From an uncultured Bacillota bacterium (GTDB lineage: Bacteria; Bacillota_I; Bacilli_A; RF39; UBA660), in the NCBI GenBank assembly GCA_947179265.1, contig CAMXBB010000092.1, positions 1 through 5,992 on the forward strand: a stretch of 5,992 bases of DNA, read 5' to 3'. The notes under the pieces were generated by a model, which was given only the letters and a program-made list of their open reading frames with translations, searched no databases and was not told the origin of the DNA. Within the stretch, counting starts at the first letter, position 1; each line of letters starts with the position of its first letter. Below, in pieces: positions 1 to 5,878 of this stretch. Both the position numbers and the translations under genes were made by a program.

Positions 1-17
1 TCAGGCCTTTCTTCCAT
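1..17 (-). CDS. Start of an unidentified gene, cut off by the window edge
   Basis: Only five full codons are visible (M-E-E-R-P, then GA). The ATG at 17-15 follows a consensus ribosome binding site, AAGGAGG at 26-32, with an 8-base spacer, which is the main reason to call a gene. It lies about 42 bases downstream of the stop of the DUF3592-type gene and would be co-transcribed with it. No function can be inferred. The same bases are also open in the frame that would extend the DUF3592 protein after a one-base frameshift (see findings), so this start is likely but not certain. Confidence 0.6.
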
Positions 18-25
18 TTCCGGTT

Positions 26-32
26 CCTCCTT
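26..32 (-). promoter_or_regulatory. Ribosome binding site of the edge gene
   Basis: On the minus strand this reads AAGGAGG, a full match to the SD core, 8 bases before the ATG at 17. It is the strongest ribosome binding site at this end of the window and argues for a real start here. Confidence 0.7.
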
Positions 33-59
33 TTTAAAATTTTTTCATAAACCCCCAAA

Positions 60-476
60 TTAATTAAAAATACCAAAAAATAAAACACCAAAAGAAATAG
101 CTATAAATGTAAAACCTGTTTTTTCATAAGTAAATATTGCTTCACTAGGATTATCAGGATTATATTTTATTGAAACAACTGACCCTATTGAATCGGGAAT
201 ATCAACATATTTTTTGGAATTCAGCTCATATTTTTGTCCATCAACTTCATACTCAGCTATGATTGCTCTTAATCGATCATCTTTATCACTATTATAATCA
301 ACAATTTTACCAATTACTTCAATAAAAGTTTCATTCTTTTGTTTATAGATTAAAAATTCTGATACTGAGATAACGCATAAAACTATAGCTATACTAAAAA
401 ATATTAAACTAAATAACAGCGGATGTGATTTTTTAGATACATTTATATCATTATTTTCATTCATTGCTTCTGGCAT
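60..476 (-). CDS. DUF3592-type small membrane protein (138 aa)
   Basis: Function unknown. The family consists of small proteins with a beta-rich DUF3592 domain between two membrane helices. Here helix 1 is about residues 19-43 (HPLLFSLIFF onward). The domain is about 53-115, with the typical pattern G-K-I-V-D-Y, then a Y-E-V-D-G-Q-K-Y strand, and the closing Y-N-P-D-N-P-S-E-A motif at 105-113. Helix 2 is 121-138. The start at 476 is supported by AAGGAG at 484-489, 7 bases upstream. The gene has its own promoter at 503-511. Oddly, the protein ends inside helix 2 with no charged tail. In the neighbouring frame the sequence continues with more hydrophobic residues and a lysine/arginine-rich tail, so the end may be a frameshift. 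The family call rests on motif pattern and topology, from memory. Confidence 0.85.
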   Translation of the reverse strand: MPEAMNENNDINVSKKSHPLLFSLIFFSIAIVLCVISVSEFLIYKQKNETFIEVIGKIVDYNSDKDDRLRAIIAEYEVDGQKYELNSKKYVDIPDSIGSVVSIKYNPDNPSEAIFTYEKTGFTFIAISFGVLFFGIFN

Positions 477-483
477 TTTTATT

Positions 484-489
484 CTCCTT
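484..489 (-). promoter_or_regulatory. Ribosome binding site of the DUF3592-type gene
   Basis: This reads AAGGAG on the minus strand, 7 bases before the ATG at 476. It selects that ATG over the in-frame ATG four codons later. Confidence 0.75.
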
Positions 490-502
490 ATTCAATATCT
501 AA

Positions 503-511
503 ATTATACCA
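503..511 (-). promoter_or_regulatory. Extended -10 promoter for the DUF3592-type gene
   Basis: On the minus strand this reads TGGTATAAT: a perfect TATAAT (503-508) preceded by the extended -10 TGn (509-511). No good -35 box is found 16-18 bases upstream (GTAAAT at 17), which is common for extended -10 promoters. Transcription would start near 496, leaving about 19 untranslated bases that include the SD. The gap from 477 to 558 is the widest between genes within the cluster, which fits a separate promoter. Confidence 0.65.
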
Positions 512-512
512 T

Positions 513-539
513 ACTATTACAATGAATTTACTTAATAGT
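513..539 (-). repeat. 7-bp inverted repeat upstream of the -10 (possible operator)
   Basis: ACTATTA at 513-519 and TAATAGT at 533-539 are perfect inverted copies separated by 13 bases. They cover the spacer and -35 zone of the promoter at 503-511. The placement would suit a repressor site. There is no T-run, so it is not a good terminator. Because the arms are AT-rich, chance occurrence is a real possibility. Confidence 0.3.
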
Positions 540-558
540 TATGAGTGCTTTACAACTA

Positions 559-1398
559 TTATCTTTCTTTAATAAATTTAGTAAGCTTATCAAGAAGTTT
601 ATCATCTACTTCTATTAAAAAATGATCAGCATCATAAATATTGGATTTATCGACATTCTCAATAAATTTACTATAATCCATAGTTCCACTGACATTATCT
701 CCCGCAACGATTATTATCTCCCATTTATTAACTTTTATATCCTCATTCATAAAAACGGTTGGTTCAAAAGGATAGATGGTTTGAACATTGGGAAGTAATG
801 TATAAACACCTAAATAATCATTTTCTTCACGCACAAATACTTGAGGCACTGCATAATAGGCATCTATTGATTGTAATTTATGGAGTAATTCTCCTAGCTT
901 TTTAGGATCTCTATTAATAAATTCAATCTCTTTTTTTCCAAGTGATATCGGATTATATACCCCAAAGATATACATTGATTTATATTCGTTATTCTTTATA
1001 TTTTTTTCCATGGATTCTAAAGCATCAATGCTTGTTTTAATATCAATATCGATACATCCATCAATATCAACTAAATTCATTTCCTCTTCTTCACGAATGA
1101 AAGTCTTCGTGTGTAACATTTCACATATCTTTTTTATATAATCATAGAATCTCTTTATTTCAGCATCACTTGTAGGTAATGACATATAAAGATTAACTCC
1201 ATTATCACTCAAACTTATTTCAAATCCTCTTATGATATCTTTCTTATCAAATACTACAATATTTGTTCCTAGCTTTCCTTCATCTAATCTAAAATTACTA
1301 TCGATGATTCCATAAGACATGCCATCTAATATAAAATCTTCGATTCGTAATTTTTTCTTTAAAATTCTTTTATCTTTAATTAAAACTCCAACTGCCAT
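559..1398 (-). CDS. DUF4299-like protein (279 aa), function unknown
   Basis: No biochemical role is known to me. The sequence resembles the DUF4299 family of Firmicutes proteins of about 280-300 residues: a short N-terminal strand (MAVGVLIKDK), a conserved R-G-F-E-I-S-L patch at 57-63, then Y-M-S-L-P-T-S (71-77) followed by a helix F-Y-D-Y-I-K-K-I-C (84-92) and the acidic I-R-E-E-E-E (101-106). A second aromatic/hydrophobic block (M-Y-I-F-G-V-Y-N-P, 142-150) starts the C-terminal half, which ends in a charged helix. There is no signal peptide or membrane segment, so it is probably cytosolic. AAGGAG ends 5 bases before the ATG at 1398. It is the last gene of the seven-gene run, 38 bases after the hydrolase gene. 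The family name is from memory and moderately certain. Confidence 0.75.
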   Translation of the reverse strand: MAVGVLIKDKRILKKKLRIEDFILDGMSYGIIDSNFRLDEGKLGTNIVVFDKKDIIRGFEISLSDNGVNLYMSLPTSDAEIKRFYDYIKKICEMLHTKTFIREEEEMNLVDIDGCIDIDIKTSIDALESMEKNIKNNEYKSMYIFGVYNPISLGKKEIEFINRDPKKLGELLHKLQSIDAYYAVPQVFVREENDYLGVYTLLPNVQTIYPFEPTVFMNEDIKVNKWEIIIVAGDNVSGTMDYSKFIENVDKSNIYDADHFLIEVDDKLLDKLTKFIKER

Positions 1399-1436
1399 AT
1401 TCTCTCCTTAAAATAATATATATTCATATAATCAAC

Positions 1437-2573
1437 CTAATTATAATTTTCCCACCAATTACTTTCATAGGTTTCATACGTCTCATTAGTTATGGTTTTA
1501 CCAATCTCCGGGGTAACGGCTTTAATATTTTCTTTTTCAGCTTCATTTTTAAATCTAATTACTGAATCATCCCATGGATGATTCGCTAAACTAAATGCTC
1601 CCCAATGGATTGGCATTATCACATTAGCATTTAAAATTTTTCCTGCCTTAACCGACTCTTCTGGTTTCATATGAATACTTGCCCAGTTATTATCATATTG
1701 TCCATCTTCAATTAATGCTAAATCAAAGTCCCCATATTTTTCATTAATCTCATCAAAATGAGGTCCAAAACCACTATCACCACTATCATAAAGGGAATAG
1801 TTTTCTCCCTTTAAAACGAAGGATGCCCACAATGTAAAATTATGATCATTAATACTTCTATTGGAATAATGTTGTGCAGGTGTACAAGCAATCAATAAAG
1901 TATCATCTTCATATTCTTCCCACCATGCCATATCAATTATTTTATTCTCATCTATTCCCCACCTTAATAAATGTTTATCAACACCTAAGGGAACGATGAA
2001 CTTAGAAACCTTTTTATCTAAGTCTTTTATGGTATCATAATCCAAATGATCATAATGATCATGAGTAATAAGTACATAATCGATATCTGGTAAGTCATCT
2101 GCATTTACAGGTGAATAGCTAAACCTTTTTGGACCAACTATTTGTAATGGAGATGAATAAGTACTAAACATTGGATCAACAATAATATTTTTTCCATCGA
2201 TTTGAATAAATACAGTTGAATGACCTAACCAAGTTACTGAGAATTCATCCTTACCTGGCTTTTCAATAAACTCAGGTTTTACAGTTTTTATTTCATCTTT
2301 AGGTCGCTTCCCTTTTGTAGAAGTAAAGTTATTTGGACCATTATTGGTTAATATTTCCACATCTACTTCATTTCTAAAAGTATTATCCGTAATGAGTGCT
2401 CCACGTTCCTTATACTTTTGATAATCTTCATCAGTAGATCTACCACCTATTTGTGGCCAAAATTTTAAGAATAAAAATGCTCCAATAATAATTATGATAA
2501 ATAAGATTAATATAACTATCGATGCTTTAGTTATTACTCTTAACCATAAATGATTATTATAAAACTCTTTCAT
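1437..2573 (-). CDS. Membrane-anchored MBL-fold metal hydrolase, NAPE-PLD/RomA-like (378 aa)
   Basis: A metallo-beta-lactamase-fold hydrolase of the group that includes N-acylphosphatidylethanolamine phospholipase D and the UlaG-like enzymes. The bacterial substrate is unknown; members cleave phosphoester or lactone bonds. One N-terminal membrane helix (about 17-37) follows positively charged residues, predicting a cytoplasmic N-terminus and an extracytoplasmic enzyme. Then come the family's P-Q-I-G-G segment (40-44) and W-L-G-H-S-T (115-120). The metal motif H-D-H-Y-D-H is at 171-176, with further likely ligands H235 (A-Q-H-Y-S-N-R-S), D266 (G-D-S-G-F-G) and H323 (P-I-H-W-G). All expected metal ligands are present, so it should be active. 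SD AGGAGGAG lies at 2578-2585. The gap to the pentapeptide gene upstream is 23 bases. The fold is very secure; the substrate is not. Confidence 0.93.
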   Translation of the reverse strand: MKEFYNNHLWLRVITKASIVILILFIIIIIGAFLFLKFWPQIGGRSTDEDYQKYKERGALITDNTFRNEVDVEILTNNGPNNFTSTKGKRPKDEIKTVKPEFIEKPGKDEFSVTWLGHSTVFIQIDGKNIIVDPMFSTYSSPLQIVGPKRFSYSPVNADDLPDIDYVLITHDHYDHLDYDTIKDLDKKVSKFIVPLGVDKHLLRWGIDENKIIDMAWWEEYEDDTLLIACTPAQHYSNRSINDHNFTLWASFVLKGENYSLYDSGDSGFGPHFDEINEKYGDFDLALIEDGQYDNNWASIHMKPEESVKAGKILNANVIMPIHWGAFSLANHPWDDSVIRFKNEAEKENIKAVTPEIGKTITNETYETYESNWWENYN

Positions 2574-2577
2574 TTAA

Positions 2578-2585
2578 CTCCTCCT
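2578..2585 (-). promoter_or_regulatory. Strong ribosome binding site of the MBL hydrolase gene
   Basis: This reads AGGAGGAG on the minus strand, leaving 4-6 bases before the ATG at 2573 depending on register. It is the strongest SD within the seven-gene run and suggests comparatively high translation of the hydrolase. Confidence 0.7.
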
Positions 2586-2596
2586 AAAATATTATA

Positions 2597-3220
2597 TTAC
2601 TTACAAATAACTCCTAGCATTGAAATCAATTCATGAGCTTGAAAAGGATCGATTATCATACCTTTTAATGATATAAAATCAACCATTAAGTTAGAGATAT
2701 TACATGTTGAAAAATCGATATCTTTAAGTGAAGTATTATTAATCTCCGAATGATTGAAGTTAACATTATTAAATTCAACATCTTTAAGTTTAGTATCCAT
2801 GAATGTCATCTCTTCCATGTCAGTATCGCTTATTCTTACATTCTTTAAAGATGCTTCAGTCATATTAATATAATTAGCTTTAGAAGATATAATCTCGACA
2901 TCTTTTAAACTAGAAGTTATAAAACTTACTCCTAACATTCGACAATTATTAAATCTTACTCTTTGAAGTAATTTAAAATCAAATTTTTGATTGGAAAGAT
3001 CACATCCATCAAATACACAATCAATGATTTCCACATCTATAAGTTTGATAGTTGAAAAGTCGATATTTTTAAACACACACCCATCAAATGTAGCATCAAT
3101 TATCTCAACATCATGATAATCACTTATTTCATATATTGAATCATAGAAAATATTATCCTTACAATCATCAAAAAAGTTACTTACTTCTGCTTTATCAATC
3201 TTTGGTTCATTTATTTTCAA
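2597..3220 (-). CDS. Pentapeptide-repeat protein, 30 consecutive pentads (207 aa)
   Basis: A right-handed quadrilateral beta-helix protein. Known relatives include DNA-gyrase-protecting Qnr, MfpA and McbG, but most family members have no known role. Residues 43-192 split into 30 uninterrupted pentapeptides with L, F, I or M at the centre (for example CVFDG, CDLSN, ASLKN, TKLKD). From about residue 88 a 20-residue period is visible (LKDVE-type motif at 105, 125, 145, 165, 185), which equals one helical coil. The end (F-Q-A-H-E-L-I-S-M-L-G-V) is a helical cap seen in other Firmicutes members. No signal peptide. The start codon is TTG at 3220, directly preceded in frame by TAA, so nothing further upstream can be used, and the beginning M-K-I-N-E-P-K-I fits the family. 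The ribosome binding site is weak (GGAAAAG ending at 3231, spacer 10). Gyrase protection is not shown. Confidence 0.88.
   Translation of the reverse strand: MKINEPKIDKAEVSNFFDDCKDNIFYDSIYEISDYHDVEIIDATFDGCVFKNIDFSTIKLIDVEIIDCVFDGCDLSNQKFDFKLLQRVRFNNCRMLGVSFITSSLKDVEIISSKANYINMTEASLKNVRISDTDMEEMTFMDTKLKDVEFNNVNFNHSEINNTSLKDIDFSTCNISNLMVDFISLKGMIIDPFQAHELISMLGVICK
2645..3094 (-). repeat. Pentapeptide repeat tract with a 60-base superperiod
   Basis: This part of the gene encodes residues 43-192, thirty 15-base units. In the 3' two thirds, a DNA motif related to TCATTAAAAGATGT recurs about every 60 bases, once per four pentads. It is most visible as the repeated ctttaa on the plus strand near 2720, 2780, 2840 and 2900. 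This suggests growth by duplication of whole coils. Confidence 0.75.
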
Positions 3221-3244
3221 TTAACATCATCTTTTCCATTATTC

Positions 3245-4273
3245 TTATTTAACTCCAAAAGAAATCTTTATTGGAGGTGGTGGTGGGTATTCTTCATAAG
3301 GATACTTTTTTAATTCTGAGGTATTACGAAGAACTTCCATATTTTTACACATCGAATTCAACATACCAGTCAGCAATTCTTTATCTCCTTCATAAGTTAC
3401 ATCTATTCCCATACTTGAATCTTTTATAAGTTTAAGTAATGTCATCATCGTTAGATATTTAAATAACTCTGGTAATTGATTGGATTCACTATATGTTCCG
3501 ATTATCTGTTGCCATATAACACCTTTTCTTAACATTTCAAAATATTTAAAAAATAATTCTTCATCATCTTGAATATTTCCAAGACCATTAATAGTTCGAA
3601 GAAAAGTATTAAATATCTGTTGATATTCTGGATAAGTTACAAAATTTGATTCCAGTATCGTATCTTCAGTTAATATCTTAGATTCTACTCTTCTATAAGG
3701 ACTTCTCTTTCTTGAAGAAGTTTTATTCGCTAAAATTTCTGCTAGATTTTGAGTCGTTACTTCATTAATAAAAGTTGTTACATCACGAGCTAGATTAGCA
3801 ACATTTTTAGTATAATAACCATCTAATTCGATAAGGTCCTTAAATGTTTCAAATAAGGAATCTAATTCTGATGATGGGATATAACTAGAAATACGCAAAC
3901 AGAAATTAGAGAAGTTTCTAGCATAAGGACTCATAACTAAAAATTCTTCCATCAATGAATGAATTAACTCATGAAATAAAACATTTCTTTGTTCATCTCT
4001 TGTTCTTTCTAAAAAAAATCTTGGTTGTAAGGTTAATGTTCCAAAGCACCATGAAGCATAAGCATTACCGTTAGGGTTAAATACTACCTCTTTAATTTTA
4101 AATATCTCAATATTATTTTCCGTTATCAAACATTCCTCAATACCTAGTTTTAAGAATTCTACATAATCAGAAAGTATTGCATCTTCTAAACTGAAATATT
4201 CCGTAGTGCTTAAACATTCATGTAAATTATTCTTAGCTAAACTAACTAGTTCTAATACTTTTTCTTCTAACAT
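3245..4273 (-). CDS. Zincin-like HExxH protein with polyproline tail (342 aa), function unknown
   Basis: A probable zinc metallopeptidase-like protein. Numbered from the second ATG, it carries H-E-L-I-H at 101-105 in F-H-E-L-I-H-S-L-M-E-E, the HExxH zinc and catalytic motif. About 66 residues later comes N-E-V-T-T-Q-N-L-A-E (170-179), resembling the N-E-g-l-T-e-y-l-a-E element that supplies the third zinc ligand in several gluzincins; E171 is the likely ligand. The rest is mostly helical. The end carries five consecutive prolines (330-334) before I-K-I-S-F-G-V-K. No signal peptide or membrane helix is seen, so it is probably cytosolic. Two ATGs stand side by side. AAGGTGAT at 4277-4284 is too close to the first, so the second (4273) is preferred; the first would add one residue. 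I do not recognise a named family. An inactive or non-peptidase role is possible. Confidence 0.8.
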   Translation of the reverse strand: MLEEKVLELVSLAKNNLHECLSTTEYFSLEDAILSDYVEFLKLGIEECLITENNIEIFKIKEVVFNPNGNAYASWCFGTLTLQPRFFLERTRDEQRNVLFHELIHSLMEEFLVMSPYARNFSNFCLRISSYIPSSELDSLFETFKDLIELDGYYTKNVANLARDVTTFINEVTTQNLAEILANKTSSRKRSPYRRVESKILTEDTILESNFVTYPEYQQIFNTFLRTINGLGNIQDDEELFFKYFEMLRKGVIWQQIIGTYSESNQLPELFKYLTMMTLLKLIKDSSMGIDVTYEGDKELLTGMLNSMCKNMEVLRNTSELKKYPYEEYPPPPPIKISFGVK

Positions 4274-4276
4274 CAT

Positions 4277-4284
4277 ATCACCTT
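4277..4284 (-). promoter_or_regulatory. Ribosome binding site deciding the zincin gene start
   Basis: Minus strand AAGGTGAT includes AGGTGAT, which pairs with the 3' end of 16S rRNA. From its AGG the first ATG (4276) is 4 bases away and the second (4273) is 7, so the second is the better start. Confidence 0.6.
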
Positions 4285-4292
4285 ACAATCTT

Positions 4293-4526
4293 TTAACTAT
4301 TTTTTTTAATTTTTATTATAGCTACAAGAGCAACTATCGCCCATATGATTTGTAGGGTAAAAGAAAACCAAGCATTTTTTGGATAAAGACCTATCGCCAT
4401 AAAAATACCAGCTAGTAAATTTAAAATTTGATATAGCATACCACTCTTTATTTTATTTGTTGATAGTAATACATAAGCTACTAATACTAAAATCATACCT
4501 ATCCAACCAATAATATCAAATAACAT
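4293..4526 (-). CDS. Small three-helix membrane protein, CBU_0592-like (77 aa)
   Basis: A short integral membrane protein of unknown function. It resembles the CBU_0592-like family, whose members are about 80 residues with a G-W-x-G near the start and three helices. Numbered from the chosen start, I-I-G-W-I-G is at 5-10. Helices are about 4-22, 30-47 and 52-72, separated by a short basic loop (N-K-I-K-S-G) and a turn (Y-P-K-N-A-W), with a lysine-rich end K-I-K-K-N-S. Three in-frame ATGs exist (4535, 4532, 4526). AAAGGA at 4536-4541 touches the first and lies 9 bases from the third, so 4526 is preferred; starting at 4535 would give 80 residues. The SD directly abuts the methyltransferase stop codon, so translation is likely coupled. 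Some relatives sit next to transport or regulatory genes, but no role is established. Confidence 0.82.
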   Translation of the reverse strand: MLFDIIGWIGMILVLVAYVLLSTNKIKSGMLYQILNLLAGIFMAIGLYPKNAWFSFTLQIIWAIVALVAIIKIKKNS

Positions 4527-4535
4527 TCTCATCAT

Positions 4536-4541
4536 TCCTTT
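4536..4541 (-). promoter_or_regulatory. Ribosome binding site deciding the small membrane gene start
   Basis: Minus strand AAAGGA begins immediately after the TAG stop of the methyltransferase gene (4542-4544). Spacing is 0 bases to the ATG at 4535, 3 to the one at 4532 and 9 to the one at 4526. Only the last spacing is comfortable. Confidence 0.55.
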
Positions 4542-5360
4542 CTATTTCTTCATTCCTATATACATGGCATGTCCACAAGTTTCTATTATCTCTTTATATT
4601 CTGAACTTTTTTCAATTAAATCAATAATTGTATCAAACATTTCTTTATTCCCAATATTATATAGATTATCTTCCTTATCATAAGCAAAACTTCTTATTGA
4701 GAATATTTTTATCTTTTCAAAATTATTATTTGCAAACAAGGATTCTACCTCATCTGACGTTGGATAATATCCCTCTTGAAAACCACCTGAATCAAGGTTA
4801 TTAAATCTACCAGTATTAAAAGTTTCTTGTAGATTATTTATATCTACTTGTTCAGGATGTTTATAAAAACGATTTACTATTGCTATACTTCCTGAAAGAT
4901 ATGGAATAAAACTTGCAAACACTTTTCCACCATGTTTTAATACTCTATTTACTTCACTAATACATGCTTGTCTTTCATTTTCTTCCAAAAGATGATATAA
5001 AGGTCCAAATAACAAAACAGCATCAAATTGTTCATCATTATATATACTTAAATCTACTGCATTAACAACATTACAAGAGATAACATTACTAATATTTTCT
5101 TTCGCTATTTTATCCTTTGCTTGATTAATTAAATCAGGAGAAAGATCAGCTAAATACATCTTATACCCTAGTCTTGCAAGTGGGAAAGTATATACTCCAG
5201 TCGCTCCTCCTAAATCAAGAATATTTCCTGTTTGTGGTAAATACTTCTTTAGATTTTTAAAAGTCATCTCATATTCTAATTTTCCACTATTATCACTTAT
5301 TAAGCGATTATTTTCATCAAATACTCGATAATATTCTCTAACTTTATTAAAATCGGTCAT
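4542..5360 (-). CDS. Class I SAM-dependent methyltransferase (272 aa)
   Basis: Transfers a methyl group from S-adenosylmethionine to an unknown acceptor; soluble and cytosolic. The Rossmann-fold signature is clear: motif I I-L-D-L-G-G-A-T-G at 47-55, the acidic residue ending strand 2 at D72 (Y-L-A-D-L-S-P), the motif II/III region F-D-A-V-L-L-F-G-P-L-Y-H-L-L at 112-125, and L-K-H-G-G-K-V at 141-147. The F-G-P-L-Y-H-L pattern is common in small-molecule type 11/25 methyltransferases, which favours a metabolite or natural-product-like substrate over DNA or rRNA. That is an inference. The C-terminal third (about 150-265) is an added substrate-specificity region. The start at 5360 follows AGAGGT (5371-5376) with a 10-base spacer; this SD overlaps the TAG stop of the deaminase gene. 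It lies 14 bases after the deaminase, in the same transcript. Confidence 0.93.
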   Translation of the reverse strand: MTDFNKVREYYRVFDENNRLISDNSGKLEYEMTFKNLKKYLPQTGNILDLGGATGVYTFPLARLGYKMYLADLSPDLINQAKDKIAKENISNVISCNVVNAVDLSIYNDEQFDAVLLFGPLYHLLEENERQACISEVNRVLKHGGKVFASFIPYLSGSIAIVNRFYKHPEQVDINNLQETFNTGRFNNLDSGGFQEGYYPTSDEVESLFANNNFEKIKIFSIRSFAYDKEDNLYNIGNKEMFDTIIDLIEKSSEYKEIIETCGHAMYIGMKK

Positions 5361-5370
5361 CTCTTTTTTT

Positions 5371-5376
5371 ACCTCT
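5371..5376 (-). promoter_or_regulatory. Ribosome binding site overlapping the deaminase stop codon
   Basis: Minus strand AGAGGT shares two bases with the TAG stop of the deaminase gene (5375-5377) and lies 10 bases before the methyltransferase ATG. This arrangement suggests coupled translation of the two enzymes. Confidence 0.55.
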
Positions 5377-5827
5377 AATTCTTTCTAGCTTCTTCGATTT
5401 GTAACTTACATTCTTCTTCAAGAATTCCTGTTGTTATACTTATATCACCAACAGTCTTTTCCTTAATATCAAAAACGGTTATATTAGGATTCATATCACC
5501 TTCACTAGGAGCTCCAAAATAGAAGTTTTTAATCTTAGCTTTTATACTAGCTGATGCACACATACTACAACTCCAAGCATTAGACATCAAAGCATATTGT
5601 GATAAATCTCTTGTATTTAATTTTTGGCATACCTTAGATATCAAATTAATTTCAGCATGTAATGTTGGATTGCACATACTCTTTGCCGTATTATGAGCAA
5701 TATCAATTATATTACCATCATCATCGATTAATATTGCAGCAAAAGGTGAATTTCCCTCTTTAATAGCGACATCAACTTCTTCTATTACTATTCTCATTAA
5801 TTCTTCTTGTTTTTCAATAGATAACAT
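5375..5827 (-). CDS. CDA-fold nucleoside/base deaminase (150 aa), altered PCxxC motif
   Basis: A zinc-dependent hydrolytic deaminase of the cytidine deaminase superfamily, similar in size to TadA and guanine/cytosine deaminases. Numbered from ATG 5827, the core shows N-S-P-F-A-A-I-L-I (26-34), A-H-N (44-46) with the conserved Asn, the catalytic H-A-E at 57-59, and C87-S-M-C90 supplying the two cysteine zinc ligands. The usual E-P-C-x-M-C is W-S-C-S-M-C here, so the Glu-Pro just before the first cysteine is replaced; all zinc ligands and the catalytic Glu remain. Substrate cannot be assigned: free cytosine, guanine, nucleosides or tRNA adenosine are all possible, and the altered motif argues against a standard TadA. 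A longer frame opens at GTG 5836, but that GTG is part of the SD AGAGGTG, so ATG 5827 is chosen. First gene of the seven-gene run, 45 bases after the predicted transcription start. Confidence 0.92.
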   Translation of the reverse strand: MLSIEKQEELMRIVIEEVDVAIKEGNSPFAAILIDDDGNIIDIAHNTAKSMCNPTLHAEINLISKVCQKLNTRDLSQYALMSNAWSCSMCASASIKAKIKNFYFGAPSEGDMNPNITVFDIKEKTVGDISITTGILEEECKLQIEEARKN

Positions 5828-5833
5828 TCTATA

Positions 5834-5840
5834 CACCTCT
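5834..5840 (-). promoter_or_regulatory. Ribosome binding site deciding the deaminase start
   Basis: Minus strand AGAGGTG, matching part of the AAGGAGGTG consensus. Its last three bases are the GTG that opens the reading frame, so that GTG cannot be the start. The ATG at 5827 lies 8 bases after AGAGG. Confidence 0.7.
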
Positions 5841-5878
5841 AAATATTATTTTAAAATCTTTAATACTCTACTAAATAA

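Noticed and set aside
34..48. Tiny frame M-K-K-F-stop between the DUF3592 gene and the edge gene
   Set aside because: It has four codons and no SD, and it is better explained as leader sequence or as part of a frameshifted DUF3592 end.
477..558. Terminator between the DUF4299 and DUF3592 genes
   Set aside because: The only hairpin (513-539) is short, AT-only apart from one G:C pair, has a 13-base loop and no T-run.
1399..1436. Promoter in the 38-base gap before the DUF4299 gene (TATATT-like strings)
   Set aside because: The gap is almost entirely A/T, so -10-like matches are expected by chance, and no -35 box is spaced properly.
2597..3220. Calling the pentapeptide protein a Qnr/MfpA quinolone-resistance protein
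   Set aside because: It shows only the generic repeat. No Qnr-type loops or dimer features could be identified, and most family members are unrelated to gyrase.
5828..5836. GTG at 5836 as the deaminase start
   Set aside because: The GTG is itself part of the SD AGAGGTG, and the ATG at 5827 is correctly spaced from it.
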